Shown here piece after piece: positions 38,766-53,100 of a DNA stretch of 64,000 bases. Below the pieces are notes generated by a model. That model was not told where the DNA came from, made no database searches, and saw only the letters and a list, made by a program, of their open reading frames with translations. Source of the stretch: Chrysomallon squamiferum (taxonomy: Eukaryota > Mollusca > Gastropoda > Neomphalida > Peltospiridae); NCBI GenBank assembly GCA_012295275.1, contig CM022671.1, positions 3,308,565-3,372,564 on the forward strand, written 5' to 3'. Position numbers and translations under genes: made by a program. Within the stretch, counting starts at the first letter, position 1. Each line of letters opens with the position of its first letter.

Positions 38766-39374
38766 CAATAATTACATTTTGAGTTACTTTAAAACTAAAT
38801 TTTAAAAATAAAAAAAATAAAAAAATAATATGTCATTTATTTTTTTATCATTTATAAAGTGTAAGTTAATAATTCTGGTTGTCAGAGTTTCTGGTCATTA
38901 ATAAAAAAATATAAAAAAATTTATATATATATATATATAAAACTTTTTTAAAAACCACACCTGCAAAATGATCCAATCTGAATTATAACAAAAATAAATT
39001 ATATTTACTTATGAGAAAAGAAAAAACAAAATAAATATGAGATGGTGCAATATATGAAATATGAATTTTTACAGAAATAACTGAACTTCATTTTAAAATA
39101 ATTTTGAAAAATAACACATTATAAAATTCTTTTGATCTTTGTTAATATTTCCCAGTTTTTAATAACAAACTTTTATTATTATTTTTTTTTTTTACTACTG
39201 TTAATCACATTCCTAAAAACAGAATTACAAAAATAAATGTTTAAAACTGCCATTTATAAAAATTCTTTTGAAAACCATTTCAAATGTTTTTTTGGTTTTT
39301 TTTTTTTTTGTTTTTTGTGGAATGGGGGTTTCTTTTTAATTTCACAGATTAAAAAAAAAATAATTTAAAAAAAT

Positions 39375-42300
39375 CTATTTTCTTTGATTACAAATTCTTG
39401 TAAAAGCATAGGGAAAACTAGCTTTTTTGTGTTTTCGTTTATCAATGACCCACTTTTGATCAATTTTTTTTTGTCCAGTGTTACGCAACTGAGGCCCTGA
39501 CGGTAAGTGTTCCCCCATCACCAGTGTGTGTCTAGTCCTTTCCTCTATGGATTTGACATTACGTGAATTCCTCGAGTGGTCTCCTTGAGACTCCTCCGAA
39601 GGAGCCACTCTGAAGAACTGAACATTGGAAACAGAGGATTTGGGATTAACAGGACTAGTTAGTCGATGACTGTTTCTTCTCACAACTGCTGGCAAGGGTC
39701 CAGTGCCTGAAAATGTCTGCTGCCTTTTTGATGAGTTGTATTTGGCTGGACTGTTTCTTTGTTCAGAAACTCTGTTATCTTCATTTGGTGGTACTGAGGT
39801 TCCAATGTGCTTTTTTTCAGGACCATCTTCACTTTTACTTAGCCTTCGTTTTCTACTTGCATCTGAAGACATGGCTTGCGTTTTCAAGTATTCACCTAGA
39901 TCTAAAGTTCTCTGATCAGTGGATCTTGTCTTATAGGACTGATCACCAGAAAATGATTTCCTCAGTAAATGTTTTGCAGGTTTTAACTTTCTGTCAGTAT
40001 CAGCAGATTTGATGTCAGATTTGCCAGTATTTCGATATGTTGAACTAGACAAATTGTGGCCAATTCTATATAGATTCAATGATTCACTGCCGCATGATCG
40101 GGTAACTTTTCGGATGACCAGTGATTTCAGATCATTAGCATCCTGTTTGAACTTTGTTTTCATATGAGGAGGAGATGTCCCCACAGACACTGCCCTTGTC
40201 TTAACACTATTCCATGATTCATCTCTCAGCTTTTCTGATACATAGGTATGAGATGCTTTTGAGATAGGTTTTTCATCCTCATCAACATCCCAGGTAAAAG
40301 GTGCTACCTTTGCCTTTTCACGAAGAGACTTTAATGATCGCTGGAGTCTTTGTGTTTTTGTTTCATCCTCTTCCTCCTCAGTGTCAGATTGGGCTTGTTT
40401 TGCTTGATCAGAACCAGATTTTGACTGTCCTTGTTCTTTTTCAGATGGAACCTCAGGTGATTCTGGATCAGCCTTACCAACATTTAAGCCTGATGCTTTT
40501 ATCCCTCTAATTAAATCCACTTCTGACTTGAGACCATGCTGCTGTTTTTGCACATTTGCACACATCATTTTTAAAGATTCTGGCTGTCTCACAATTGTCT
40601 GCATCAAATTACTATCGCTTGCTTTTTCTGGTAAGATGTTTCCAGACTGTTTTGCTGCATTATTTTCATATTCTTTGTTAACATCTTCTAATTCTGAAGT
40701 TTTCTGAGTGCTCTGATTTTCTACAGGACATTTTAAACTGTCATTCATACTTTGAGCTTCATCTTTCTGTTCAGCTGAAATGAAATTGTTTTCACAATTT
40801 TTTGCTATTTTTTTACTTTCTTTAACAAAACCTGAATCTTTTACATCATTCATCCCAGGACCATGTTTAATATGCATTTCTTCAAGTGGTTTCTGAACTG
40901 CAGAAATGTTGTCGCCAAGGCTGCTATGCAGATCTCTGTTCTGAGTTTCACGTAAAGTCTTTTTGTGATCTTCTTCATCCCAGGTAAAGGATTTAGACCT
41001 GCCAACTGACCTCAGGGATTTAACACCTTTCATCTCCTTCTTTGGAGGAGTCTGCTCTTGGGATGAAGCACCTTGAAGCTCTGCTTCAGCTGATGATGTG
41101 TTGTGTACATCTGACCTGTATGAATCTTGGAATGATGGAGGTTTTGTTGCACTAGAATTTTCTACTTCATGATCCACACACTTGTCTTCTTTAGTTTCAT
41201 CCGTTAGCTTAGTTTCTGCCTTCACAGCTTCTACCTCAGTCTTACTTTTACAGCAAGATTCAAGTTTGATTTCTTGAACTTCCTTCTGGGAAATATTTCT
41301 TTCATGTTCATTAGTTACCTGAGCAGTGACTTTCTTCAGTTTTCCCTTTCCAATAAAATGTTTAGAAGAAAGAAATTTCCATTTCTTTAAAACTCTGTCA
41401 TATGCTTGCCAACTATTCTCTTTTTTGTTGAAACTTATGGTTGCTTCATCATATCTTTTAACAAACTGGTTTCTAAGTTTTTTGGTGCAGACTGGTGAAG
41501 ATGCATCACTTGGGCTTTCCAGCGCTTCTTCAGTGTTATTGTCTGTGAGTTTTCTATCATCATTTTCAGCTATCTTCATCTTTGATTCTTTTCTGTGAGA
41601 ATTTGTATTTGGTTGTGAGCTTTCATTACTTGGCTTTATCTCACAGTTCTTCTTATTACTGTGACAGTTCATATTTTGTCTTGATTTAATGTACAGATGA
41701 CTTGTATTTCGTAATGAATATGACTTTCTGGATCTGTCTTCTGCCTGCTTCTGTGTTTTCTTAACATACTTCCTTTTACCATTCTTTTGTTTGCAAGATA
41801 ACTGGTTTTCTGGACTGCTATTTGATGTAAATGCTGCCTTCTTTATATGTGCCTTTGCTGTTTTAAGTAGATTTTTTCTCATTCGATTTGTTCTTAGTTG
41901 TTGATCTGACTGTCTTTTCTTTCCAGGACTTGATGATACCACAAGTGATTTCACTTCTTTCACTAAGATTCCTGATTTTTGTCTATTTTCTTTAGATGAG
42001 ACATTTTCTTGCATTTTAAATTTATCAGGACTTAATTTCTTTGTTGGGCACTGAAGTTTAGATGCTGGACTCTGGGATTGCTTTCTAGATCGGGTCAGTT
42101 TTATTCCAGAAATGTTTTGCTTGTCTTCAGTTAACAGACTCTGCAGTGTTTTTGATCTTGTTGTTCTAACTGGTATTGGAACATCACTCTCAGCAGACTC
42201 TTGAGCTGTATCTTTGTTATCAAGAGATTGTTCAGTTGTTGTATTATGATCTAGTGACAAAGGTTTGGGAGTAGAAATTGCTTCATTTGAATCGTTTTCC

Positions 42301-45300
42301 CTTTTTAACTTTTTAGGGAAACATTTCTTTATTTTTTTTGGACGACCTCTTTTTCTGGGTACTGTTACTTCAGGTATCTTGTCTTGAACAACAGGTGCAC
42401 TGTCTGTGGAATGCTTTTGTGGTTCATTTGTTAAAGCTGAAACTGATTCTTCTTGTTTGTTTTCATCTGTTATCAAAACATCTGCAGATTCCACCTTTAT
42501 CTTCTGTCAACAATTCAGCTTTCTTCTCACCTGAAAGTAACCGAAATCTCATTTTTTCTAGAATGACTGTGGTATGTTCTGGAAGATGATTCATGTAAAA
42601 CATGTATGATGAAAAGTTAAGGTTGCAGAAGGGACAAACAATAGAAGATATGGAGGAGGATGTCCACTTTTGGGGATGAAGATGCCTAGACACCATGTGT
42701 TGTATCATAGTTCGAACATGCCCAAAAACAGCACCACATGCATCACAGGTTACTTCACTTCCAAAATTAACATCATCAGATTGGTTTGATTTTAATCCAT
42801 TATCATTGTTAATGTTCTTGGCATCTCTTTCCAGAACCGGTCGTTTCTCACCTGTCTCTATTTTATCAATTGCACTCTCAACACTGACATCATTCTCACA
42901 TGCACTGTCCTTGATATGTTCATCCAAATTTTCTTTATTTTCAGCCAATTCTTGTTCATCATTAGCCACATCTTTAATATTATCTTCTGTCTGATGTAAA
43001 GATGAATCATCATCAAGATTTTTCTTTATGTCATCTACAGAATCCTTTTCACATGTTGGCAAAACACTGTAAATGTCAGCAAAAGCATCATCTTCAGTTT
43101 TGATTTCTGCACTATCCTGCTTCACAGACACTTCCATCTCATCTGTTGTTTCCGCATTCACCACATCCTCTGTTTCATGAACCTCTGCGTTTGTGTCATC
43201 AGAAGTATCTATTTTGGAATCAGGTTGTCCAGCAACAAAATAAGATTCAGATGATTCAAAAACAGAATTGTCATGCTCTTGTTCTTTATTAGTATCTACT
43301 AAAGAGTCACTTCTTTCATCATCTGCAGCTGAACTTGGATGTATGTGTCCCAAAGCTTCATCTTCTGGCAGAACAATGTCTGCAGTGTCATTTCTTTCTG
43401 GCAGCTGTACATCATCAGAACCTTTTGACATAGTTGTTTCTGTAAAGTTTTCATTACTTTCTGGTAAACTGATATGTGGAAGTCGAATGTCATGTTCTAG
43501 AAACTGACTGTGCGGAATAAGATGATTCTGTGAAGAACTAACATTCACACTCTGCTCTGTATCATTACTTTCGGTATTCATACTGAGACTCATCTTATGT
43601 TGCTGATTGCTGGTGAATGCTTCAAGATTACTCATTGACGGCAATGTTAACTCTGACTTTGTACTGACAAGATTATTATCATTAATTGAACCTAATCCTA
43701 GATTTTTTCCACGATTCACTGTTGATAATACTTCATTAAAACTTGGTATGCTGTAATTTTCACTTATCTGAGAAGATTGTTCATTAGACTGATGAATCCT
43801 TTCAAAATCTCTGTCATAATTATCAGCTGGAGCTGTCAAGGGCTGTTCCATAACCTTTTCTTGTTCACTGTTGTCTATCACTGGTGATTGAGACTGAGAT
43901 TCATTATCAAGTGAAATCACGGGGCTTGTCGTCTTTCTGCCAACAGCATTAGAAAATGTTTCTTTTAACAGAGCTGCAAAGTCAATGTGGGGAGAAACAT
44001 CCTGTTTAGTAATTGCGTTCTGAGTAACAGCCTGTCCACTTTCTGATTTGTCTTTGTTTACAATATTTTGAACAGAAGGAAGTTTATCATTCTTCTCAGA
44101 CTCTTGAGCAGGTAACACTGTCGCCTGGTTTTTCTCGGTATCTGCTGACTGACTAGTTTCACCAGTTTTGGATTTCATTTTATCCTCTTTAATATTAAGT
44201 TCTTTATTTGTCCTTGTTTTCTGGATCTTCTTGTCACCAAAACTTCCTGGCTTAGTCTTTCGTTGTTTTTGATTTTGACTAAGGCATTTTTCCCAATGTT
44301 CACTAACCATGAAATCAAGATTACAGAATGTTTGTCCACACAGATCACATTTATAATATTTTCTACCTAAATGTTCTAAAACATGGTATTTTGGTTCAGG
44401 TTTTTTCTTTGGCTTCTTTTTCTTCACAGGATTAGATTGATGAGAGTCTATAGGTGTTTCTGTTTTCTTTGAAATGTTTTCTTTAGTGCTAACTTCAGCA
44501 GAAACTGACTGTGTAGCTTCCTTTTTCTTCTTTGATGGATTTTTATCTTTTGGATGACTTTTTGTCCCTGACTTCAAACTTGCTATGCTTTCAAGACTGG
44601 AATCTGCTTTTGGTGATTTTCTTTTCTTCTTGTTCTTCAACTTCTTTTGTTTTTCATTGTACTCTTTTATTTTTGGCACAACAGATTTATCGATATCAAG
44701 AGCTTCTACAAGTTGTGAATCAGGTGAGTCTGTGGCTGGAGTGGAATTTGATCTGGCCAAATCCAGGGCCTTTATTCGGAATGATGGTGCTGCTACACCC
44801 AGAGCTGCTCTAACCCATTCAACTGTTCGCCATACCAAAAGCAAATCTGCTATCCTTTCGGGAGTCATTGGCTTTGGTGGTGGCTTTGGTCTTGTTCCTA
44901 GCAGACCAGTATGTGGCACCCTTCTTGGTTTTACAGGTTTCTGGCTAACAACAGTTTTCATTCCAGAAACACTGACTCCTGATGGACGTAACTGAGGAGA
45001 AATTACAGGTGAAACAACAGGTGTAGCAAGCGGAGATGACAGAACGGCCGTTACTGGTGAAATCACTGCTTGTGAGCTGTAAGGAGATGAAGATGATGCT
45101 GACAGGGACATCTGTCCTAGAGTTAAAGATGTGTCCTGTAAACTACCAACTGATGAAGCCACAGATATAACTGGACTGGTTTGTTCTGTTTTTTGAGAAA
45201 ACTCTGCTGTAGTGATAGTATCTGTAGTTGAAACTTTTGGCTTCTTATTTCTGGGCCTGCTTTTTGATTTCAAACAATCAAACCTATGATGTAGGACTTC

Positions 45301-48300
45301 TTCATCTGTTTTACACAAAACTTTGCAGACTGGACATTCATAAACTCGGCTGGCTTCCAAGGATTTCTTTGTAACTTGTGGCACTTTATCTGAAGTTGAT
45401 TTACTTGAATATGGAGATGGTCTCTTCAGTGTTTCTTCACAAGCATTGATGCGCTTCATTTTCTCAGCTGAAGTCTCTATCCCTGGAGAACAAGGATTTC
45501 TGACATGATCACGAAGATCATCCATTTTTTCAAATACTTGTGAACATATCATACATTTAAACTTTGTTGTGAAAAGACGTTTTGATACTATTCGTTTCTT
45601 CTGAACATCAGATTTTGAATCTTCTGCTGCAGCATCAGATTTTGAAGGTGATGTATGCAGACCCATGTTGGATACCTCACTGGATGCCTCATAAGCCTGG
45701 CTTGCTGCCATTTCTGCAGGTGTCATGGTTTCTATAAGGTAAGGTTCATCCACTGTTGTGAAATCAGCATTCTGCAGATTTTGTGAGGCAGTTTCATTCT
45801 GTGAATAAAAATTATCAGAGTAATTTTCTGATTCTTTCACATTCTTCGATGACAAAACCTGAAGAGCATTACTCAGACTGTTTTGCGTTACACTGCTGGA
45901 ATTTGGCAGGGTAGACTCTGAATACTGCTGTGTAAAACTCATTGGAACCTGAGAACCATCATTAGAATTATTTATACCCAAACAGTCAGCAAATCCAGTC
46001 GTTTCTGCCTTCTGTGATAAAGACTGAATGTATGTTTCAGAACTGAATGCTGTGGTTAAACTGGGAAGAGTGATTTGTATGTGTGAAGGTTCTGTGCTCT
46101 GTGTGACATGTTGAAAATGTAACTGACTTGGTAAAGTGTCTGTCTGTTTGGGTAAAACAGAGCTCAGTAAAAACCTCTCCAGCTGATTTGATACTTCACT
46201 TGATTTACTGGAACTCTGAAATGATGTTAAGTCTGGAGACTTGCTGCTCATAGGAAGGTCTTTCAGACTAGAGTGAGACTTAGATTTTGAACTACTTTGA
46301 TTACTTTTAGATGACTGGGAAGATGACATATTATACTTTTTGGAAGAACTACTACAAAGACGCGATGCTAACATAAAAGGAACATGAGCTTTAGACACAG
46401 CTGATGATGAAGTTTGAGCCACATCACCAGAACATGACTGTTTAACATTACTAATATTAGATTTTGACACCTCATTAACATTTTTAGACACTGACAAAGT
46501 TTTATTTTGTTTAATGTTAGATTCTCTGGTTACTGACAGCTGACCAACATTAGCTATCTGAATGCCAGCCTGCAATATTCCTGACTGTGTTAACAGAGTT
46601 TGGTTTGGAACTTGCTGTACAAATGTCAGCTGGCCAACTGTGGCTGGCTGAAACAAAGTGGTAGTATTCTGCTGGCCTGCAGCAGCTGGAATAAATATAG
46701 TTTGACCTTGATGTACTAAACTGTTCTGGTCAGTGGATGGCACTATTCTAATAGGCTGCTGCACATTTCCAACAATGTGCTGAATCTGCTGGCTTTGCTG
46801 AATCAGTGTTGTTTGATTATGTGGTAGTTGCTGAAACACAGCTGCTGTTGCTGTTGTCACAGGATTAGTTTTCTGCTGGATATTTGTCAAACCTGGTACT
46901 GAAACTATTGAGTGACTGTGTTCATTAGCACTTGTAACTGTTCGTTCTAGTACTGAGGCACTGGGTGGAGGGGCAAATTGAGCTGGAATACCATGCAAAT
47001 GCATTGAAAGTGTTTGGTCCTGGGGCTTTTGAGATGAAGTGCTTAATTTCTGTTGGCTCCCTGAATTTGCTTCCGTAGAAGAACTTGTTGTCACTTTGAT
47101 CTGCTCTTTAACGCCAGATGATTTCACTGTGTAACTATGAGCATTTCGTTTTCTGTTTTTCTGAAATTCAGTAAATACTTTTTTCAGTGATTTAGTTCCA
47201 CTGCTTTTGCTTCCAGATGGAGCTGTTGTGCTTGAAGAAGCTTGAAGCTGCTGTGGAAAAGCTTGTGCTTGAAGATTTAACAGAGCTATAACATTTGCTA
47301 TGTCAGTAGTTCCCTGCTGAGTTTGCTGATTCAGCTCTGTACTAGAAACAGGCTGACCAAATGTAGTTACGTTTGGCAGTGACTGATGCATTGATGATGC
47401 TGCTGTTGTGTATACAACTGTTGGTGTCTGTGAAGTCACAACTGTTGGGGTCTGTAAGATACTGGTCACAGGAGGTGTTGTCAACACTAGTGAAGAAGGT
47501 GACTGAATCACCTGAACAGTTCCTCCTGTCAGGACATTCTGCACTAATCCTTGAGTTAATGTAAAATTTTCATCTTGTTTCACAGTCTTCTGAGCAGTAT
47601 TCACTAGGTTCATATCCATAGATGTAGATTTCTGACTAGATCCAGAGAAATCTGTTTGACCAAGTAACTGAGTATCTCCTGCTTTTGTAGCAGCCAAACT
47701 CTGTAGATGAAGTAAATTTTTGAGACTGTTCTGTGCAAAACTAGACACACACTGTTGATTTTGTTCACACTTCTGGGCCACAGTCTTTTCACTGTGTTTA
47801 GTAGTGGATGATACATTGGGATAAGATTTCGGGGTAACAACTGGCTTACCTGGAAGTTTGGCTAAGTGCAAAGACTGCACACTTGTATCTTTGGACTTGA
47901 TTTGGGATCCTACAGCTGTCATTCGATTTGCCCCCTTTAACTGGCTGGAATCATTCTGAAGATTGGTGGTCACCACAGCTTGAACAGGATGTTGGCCAGC
48001 CCCAATTCCCTGCTGAATTACCCCTGCCACCCCCGGCCTCAGCACTCTTGACTGAATTACTCTTGGTTGTATTGGAATGTTTGATCTTGACATTAATACA
48101 TTTTGGGGCGATACATTTGCGTTCACTACTCCAGGCTGAGTTACAATGGTTAAGTAAGACAGAGACTGACTAACAGGTTGTTTTAGAGACTGTCCTGTCA
48201 TTTCAACAACAGGCTGCTGGTTTACAAGTGCTGCCACATCTACTGTACTGTTGGCTAGATTCTGACTAGACATGGAGGTGCTTGGAACATTTGAGACATT

Positions 48301-50138
48301 TGATAACATTTGACTTTGCATGACATTCAATGAATGAGCATAATTAGTAACATTAATATTCTGATGAGATATATTATGCAAAGATGTCTGCATTGTTCTA
48401 GCAGCATTTGGTGAAGAATAAACAAGATTAGAGTTATTATGGGTTATTTGTTTCACTTGATCTACAGCAGATTCATGAACAATATTTGCTGATGGAACTA
48501 TGCTAGTACTGTCCATTGTAATGTCCTGTAATGTCTCTGGCAGTTCTGTTCCACCTCCAGGCAATGCTTGCTGTAATAGTTCTACCAAGGCATCAGCATC
48601 TGGAAAATCTGCCATAGAAATGTCTTCATTTGTAAAGAGAAGATTTCGAATCATCATGTGTTTCTCTTCAGATAACACAACCGATGGCTCAATCCCAACT
48701 AAACTGTTTGTATCTTGCTGAACTGATGCCATGTTCTGCTGGGTTGTCACAGTGTTTGGAGAACCATACACATCTCTTGTCACTGTCTGCTGGACAGCTT
48801 GCTGTGTAGCTGTGGGCCGATTTGCATGCTGTTGAAAATTCTGTTGTGAGATCTTGGTACCTTGTTGAGTGAAATGCTGAGTTGCTGTGGGTAACGTCTT
48901 GGATACTTGATGCTGTACCAGCTTTGATGATGCCGACAGAGCTATATTTTGTGGAACTCGCACAGCTGCCTTTTCAGTTTTAATTAGAAGACCCTGATTT
49001 GGCTGTTTATTTTGTTGAATGTGAGGGGTGTTAGCAGCTTGTATTAACGCTGAAGCCGGTGGGGCGGTTGAAGGGTGACTAACTGAACTGCTGGGGACTG
49101 GTTCTGTTACATCAGATGTTTCACAATTCTCCATTGCAAATTTCTGAGCAAGTCTTTCTCTTTCATGTAAAAATCTCTGACAAAGTGGTTTTAGTTCAGT
49201 CCATTGCACATCTGGATTCAAGTAAAATGGCCTCAACATATTCAATAAACGTTCTACTTCAAGCAATGTTGCTACATCAACATTGGCATCACTCTGAATT
49301 CCCTCAGACTTTTTATATTGACAAGCACCTTCTCCTCGGAAACAGTTTGTACAACATTTTTCAGCTTCATGGGTTTGCTTGCCTCGATCTATCACATACG
49401 GTGTGGTCATATTGAAGTAAAACTTTTCAACAAATGACAATGTTTCTGTTGATGGGTTTAGAGCAAAAGATGTGACAGCACTGTATCTGGCAATTTTAGT
49501 GTCATTTTTTAGGTAGATAGTTGCTAACTTCTCACAGGTGCAAGCCATAGCCTGCTGTCGACTTCTCAGTCCTTCCATATCTCCATCCTGCATGTGTTTC
49601 TCCAAACAACTCTTGTCAAAGTTGATAGCAAAAATACACAGATCTGTGTACAGCTGTAGAAACATGTCTCCACACTGAAACATAACAAAAACAACAACAG
49701 AAATAATATAAATATAATGACAATACAAAGTTATAACAAGAACAGCAACAATACTAAGAACAAAATTAAATAATAATAATAATAATAATAATAAATATAT
49801 CAACTGCAGTGTTATTATTATAACAATACGAATATTAAAATCAATAATTAGAAAAAATCCAGATAAATGTGATTGTAGGAAAACCTTTGAAAATGACATA
49901 ATTAATTTGTTTTGTTATATAGAACCAATACATTTTTCAAACATAATAATTATGCCCTAAATTGTGATGTTGTTGTTGTTAAATATAATCTTTATGAAGT
50001 TCAATATACAAACTAGTTTCATATTTCTGTTAGAAGAATAGATTTTGTTATTTAATAATACTAAAAATAAAGAAAATGATGACATCAAAAATAAAACTGT
50101 TTCTATTATGGCTCGAGGCAAATTTATAGAGTGAAGTG

Positions 50139-50195
<57 letters not shown>

Positions 50196-53100
50196 GCAGC
50201 TAAAAAAGCTTTTGATGCTGTCTGCAGTTCATTCGCTGTGACAAGTTGCTAGTATTTCGTGCCTTTCATATTTTAAACATTTCTGTGTGACTGTAACTTA
50301 CCTCCAGTTTGAGAGCATCAATCATAAGAAGTATTTGATCTGTGGCACTGGAGAGTTTGGCAATGGCCCAAACACTTTTTAGAAATTTTTCTTTGTCTCG
50401 ATCTGCCAGATACTGATGCCTAATCCATAACTTTAACAAATCCTGAAATAGATTTGTATAAAGATTATATATATTTATCTGTGTACGAGTATATAACAAT
50501 ATTTTTTATTTTTGTTTAAGTGCTGACTGGTGACAGATGGTGTTCAAGCATAATAAATAAATAAAATAAAATTTAGGAATAATTCATTTTTAGTAGCAAT
50601 TTTTTTAAAAAGTAATATTTAAATTAATTATTATTATTATTATTATTTTTTTTTTTTTTTTACGATTTTTTATAATAAATATAAATAAACAATTTTTAAA
50701 CAACATTTCCTTTTTTTACTTTTTTAAACTATCCATTTGAATATAAGATTGTCAATTCATTAAATACTGTGTAAATTATGTAACTTGCTATCAGTTCACA
50801 ACAAACACACAGAAATAAATAAAATAAAATATATATATTTCTGTATATGTATTATTTTGTATGTTATATATGAATAGAGTGAAAAAAAAAAGAGATATTT
50901 CTTTTACTTGCTTTTTACAAATTTTTCAAAAGTAATTTTAAATTTTTAAACGTTTATTACACTTTACATGTCAACATTTTAAAAAAATATTTTTGTATAA
51001 TCCAAAACAAAAGAAATTTAGTTCACAAACTGCATAAAACAATTTAAAACTTTTTCTTTAAATTTAGTTTAAATAATATTGCAAATCAATTGACATACTG
51101 ATTAAAGAAAATAAATGTTTTAAAGAGAAAAACAAATGAGAAGATAAATAAAGCTTAAGATTCAATAAAAAGCCATGAAAAAATATCAAGAAATAACTTA
51201 TCCTGAATAAAAAGATCTAAAATAATAAAATGACAGAACAAAAAAAAAAAAAAACAGATTATCTCCAACAGGTTAACCAAGAGATGGAATGTGAAAACAA
51301 GAAATAACTGACTTTTATCTATTTCTAAAAAATAAACAACTGTAAAATTACCCAAAAGGATGTTGTTTGTTTGGTTATTGTTACTGTTGGTTGTTTTGGG
51401 GTGGGTTTTGGGGGTATTTACCTTTGTACAGCAGTGTTCAGACTGATTAATCCAGTCCTGAACTAGAAAGATCTGAGCAAGTCTAGTACACAAGCTTTTA
51501 TATTTTTCCATCTGCCGCATTCGGGAAATGAGTCGAACACCATCATGACAGGGAATCTTCTGACACTAAAGTACATGATTATATTTCAATACAGTTAAAC
51601 AAAAACTCAATTCTAATCTGTGTAAGTACATGCAGCCAAACTAAGATAACTGAAAACTGAAAGGATTAGAGAAATAATTTCAATATCAGAGTTCAAGTTT
51701 ACAAAATTACCTTTCTACTTTAAGATAATATAGATCTGTTTTCCTTACTGCTAGATTCAGCTTCTTTGTAATATTTAGACATTGCTGTGAAGATTTTCAT
51801 ATACAAAAGTATATCACATTGAACAGTATATATAAACAGTCCCAATTTCAAATCTATAAATAAGTATTAGCAAACTTGCTGAGAAAATCATTTTTCAACA
51901 TTTTATTAGTTTTATACAATTTGAAGGTAAAATCGTATTAAAAAAAATATTATTATTTTTTTTAAATTTAACTACCAGAAACTGTTATCTTTAAATTTAT
52001 TATTACCCATTTATATAGGTTTCAGCCAGGACTGATGCAACAACTTATGTTCTCTATATATTACTTTTTAATATAGTTAATGCAGCCTAACACAGAGAGA
52101 TAAAAATGTTAATAATAAAAAAATATACATTTTGAAAACAACAGAAAAGCCATACCTTATTTTTGTATGATTACTACTTAACGCCATTTTAAACATTAGT
52201 TTTATTTATTCCTTTATTTTTTTATTGGCAAAATTTATGATTCATTATTAAATTCTGACATTAATATTACCTGCAATAAATAAATTATTAAATAATTTTT
52301 TTTTTTTTAAATTTACACTAAAACAAACTTGCTTGTTCATTTGTAGTGTGTTTTCTAATGTGAGTTAGCTTGGTGGTAAGTGGAGGGAAATAAAGTATTT
52401 AATTAGGAAGTAAAGGCTTTCAGTGAGTTTTTATCAAATTCATCAACAATCTTTTTCTGTTTATTCATTAGTATTTTCATTAATAATTAACTTTAAACTT
52501 GCACAATCAATACACCTAACAAACGCTTTGGTCTTCACATCTATGCATTAATTAATATTTTTACTTTTAAATTAGCTTAAAATCACACTAAAATACTTTC
52601 ACATGTTTACTACATATTTATCTTTGAAACTAAAATAATGTCACTGCTTTTCATTTGTAAGTTTTTGAAGTTTCTGTGAATGTATATAAATGGTAATTTC
52701 ATTTGAATAACAGAGGAAAATAAAATGTGTTTATGTATACACAATTAGCATAACTAACCAGACATGCAGGTAATTATCTCTGTTTTGAACACTGCTGATA
52801 AAGAACATTTCTAATTATAGAACTAATAACTAATATCATAAACAGCTGGACACATGGCTGTCTGTTTTACATTATTTCATGAAATTAAAAGAGGCAGTTA
52901 AAAGTATTTTAAAAAATAATACACAACTTAAAAGGTTACCTCTTCCTGAAGCCTGTCAGAATTGTTGAGCTTGTGAAACAACATGAGCTGAGTCTGTCGA
53001 ATGTCAAGGTCATCTTTGAGAGCTGGGTGTTTCAAACACCACGAACAAAGATTTAGAGCAAATTCCTCACAATTTTCCTGCAGCATCATCTCTACACGGA

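Larger units (their letters stand above)
35220..39374. other. Non-coding spacer or intron between the two zinc-finger units
   Basis: About 4.2 kb of very AT-rich DNA with no convincing coding exon. It holds an (AAT)n run at about 36688-36724, an A/AAAG tract at about 37028-37082, a (GA)n run at 38065-38093 and a long (AAT)n at about 38707-38764. Depending on gene structure it is the 3' UTR of the upstream unit plus the promoter of the downstream unit, or part of an intron joining them. Confidence 0.5.

Noticed and set aside
39375-42494. Separate gene starting at 42494
   Set aside because: The apparent start is GTG, with no promoter or ATG context, and the frame merges with the upstream exon after a one-base change.
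42463-42530. Programmed ribosomal frameshift in the giant zinc-finger exon
   Set aside because: No slippery heptamer or downstream structure stands out, and four similar one-base breaks at the locus are better explained by indels.
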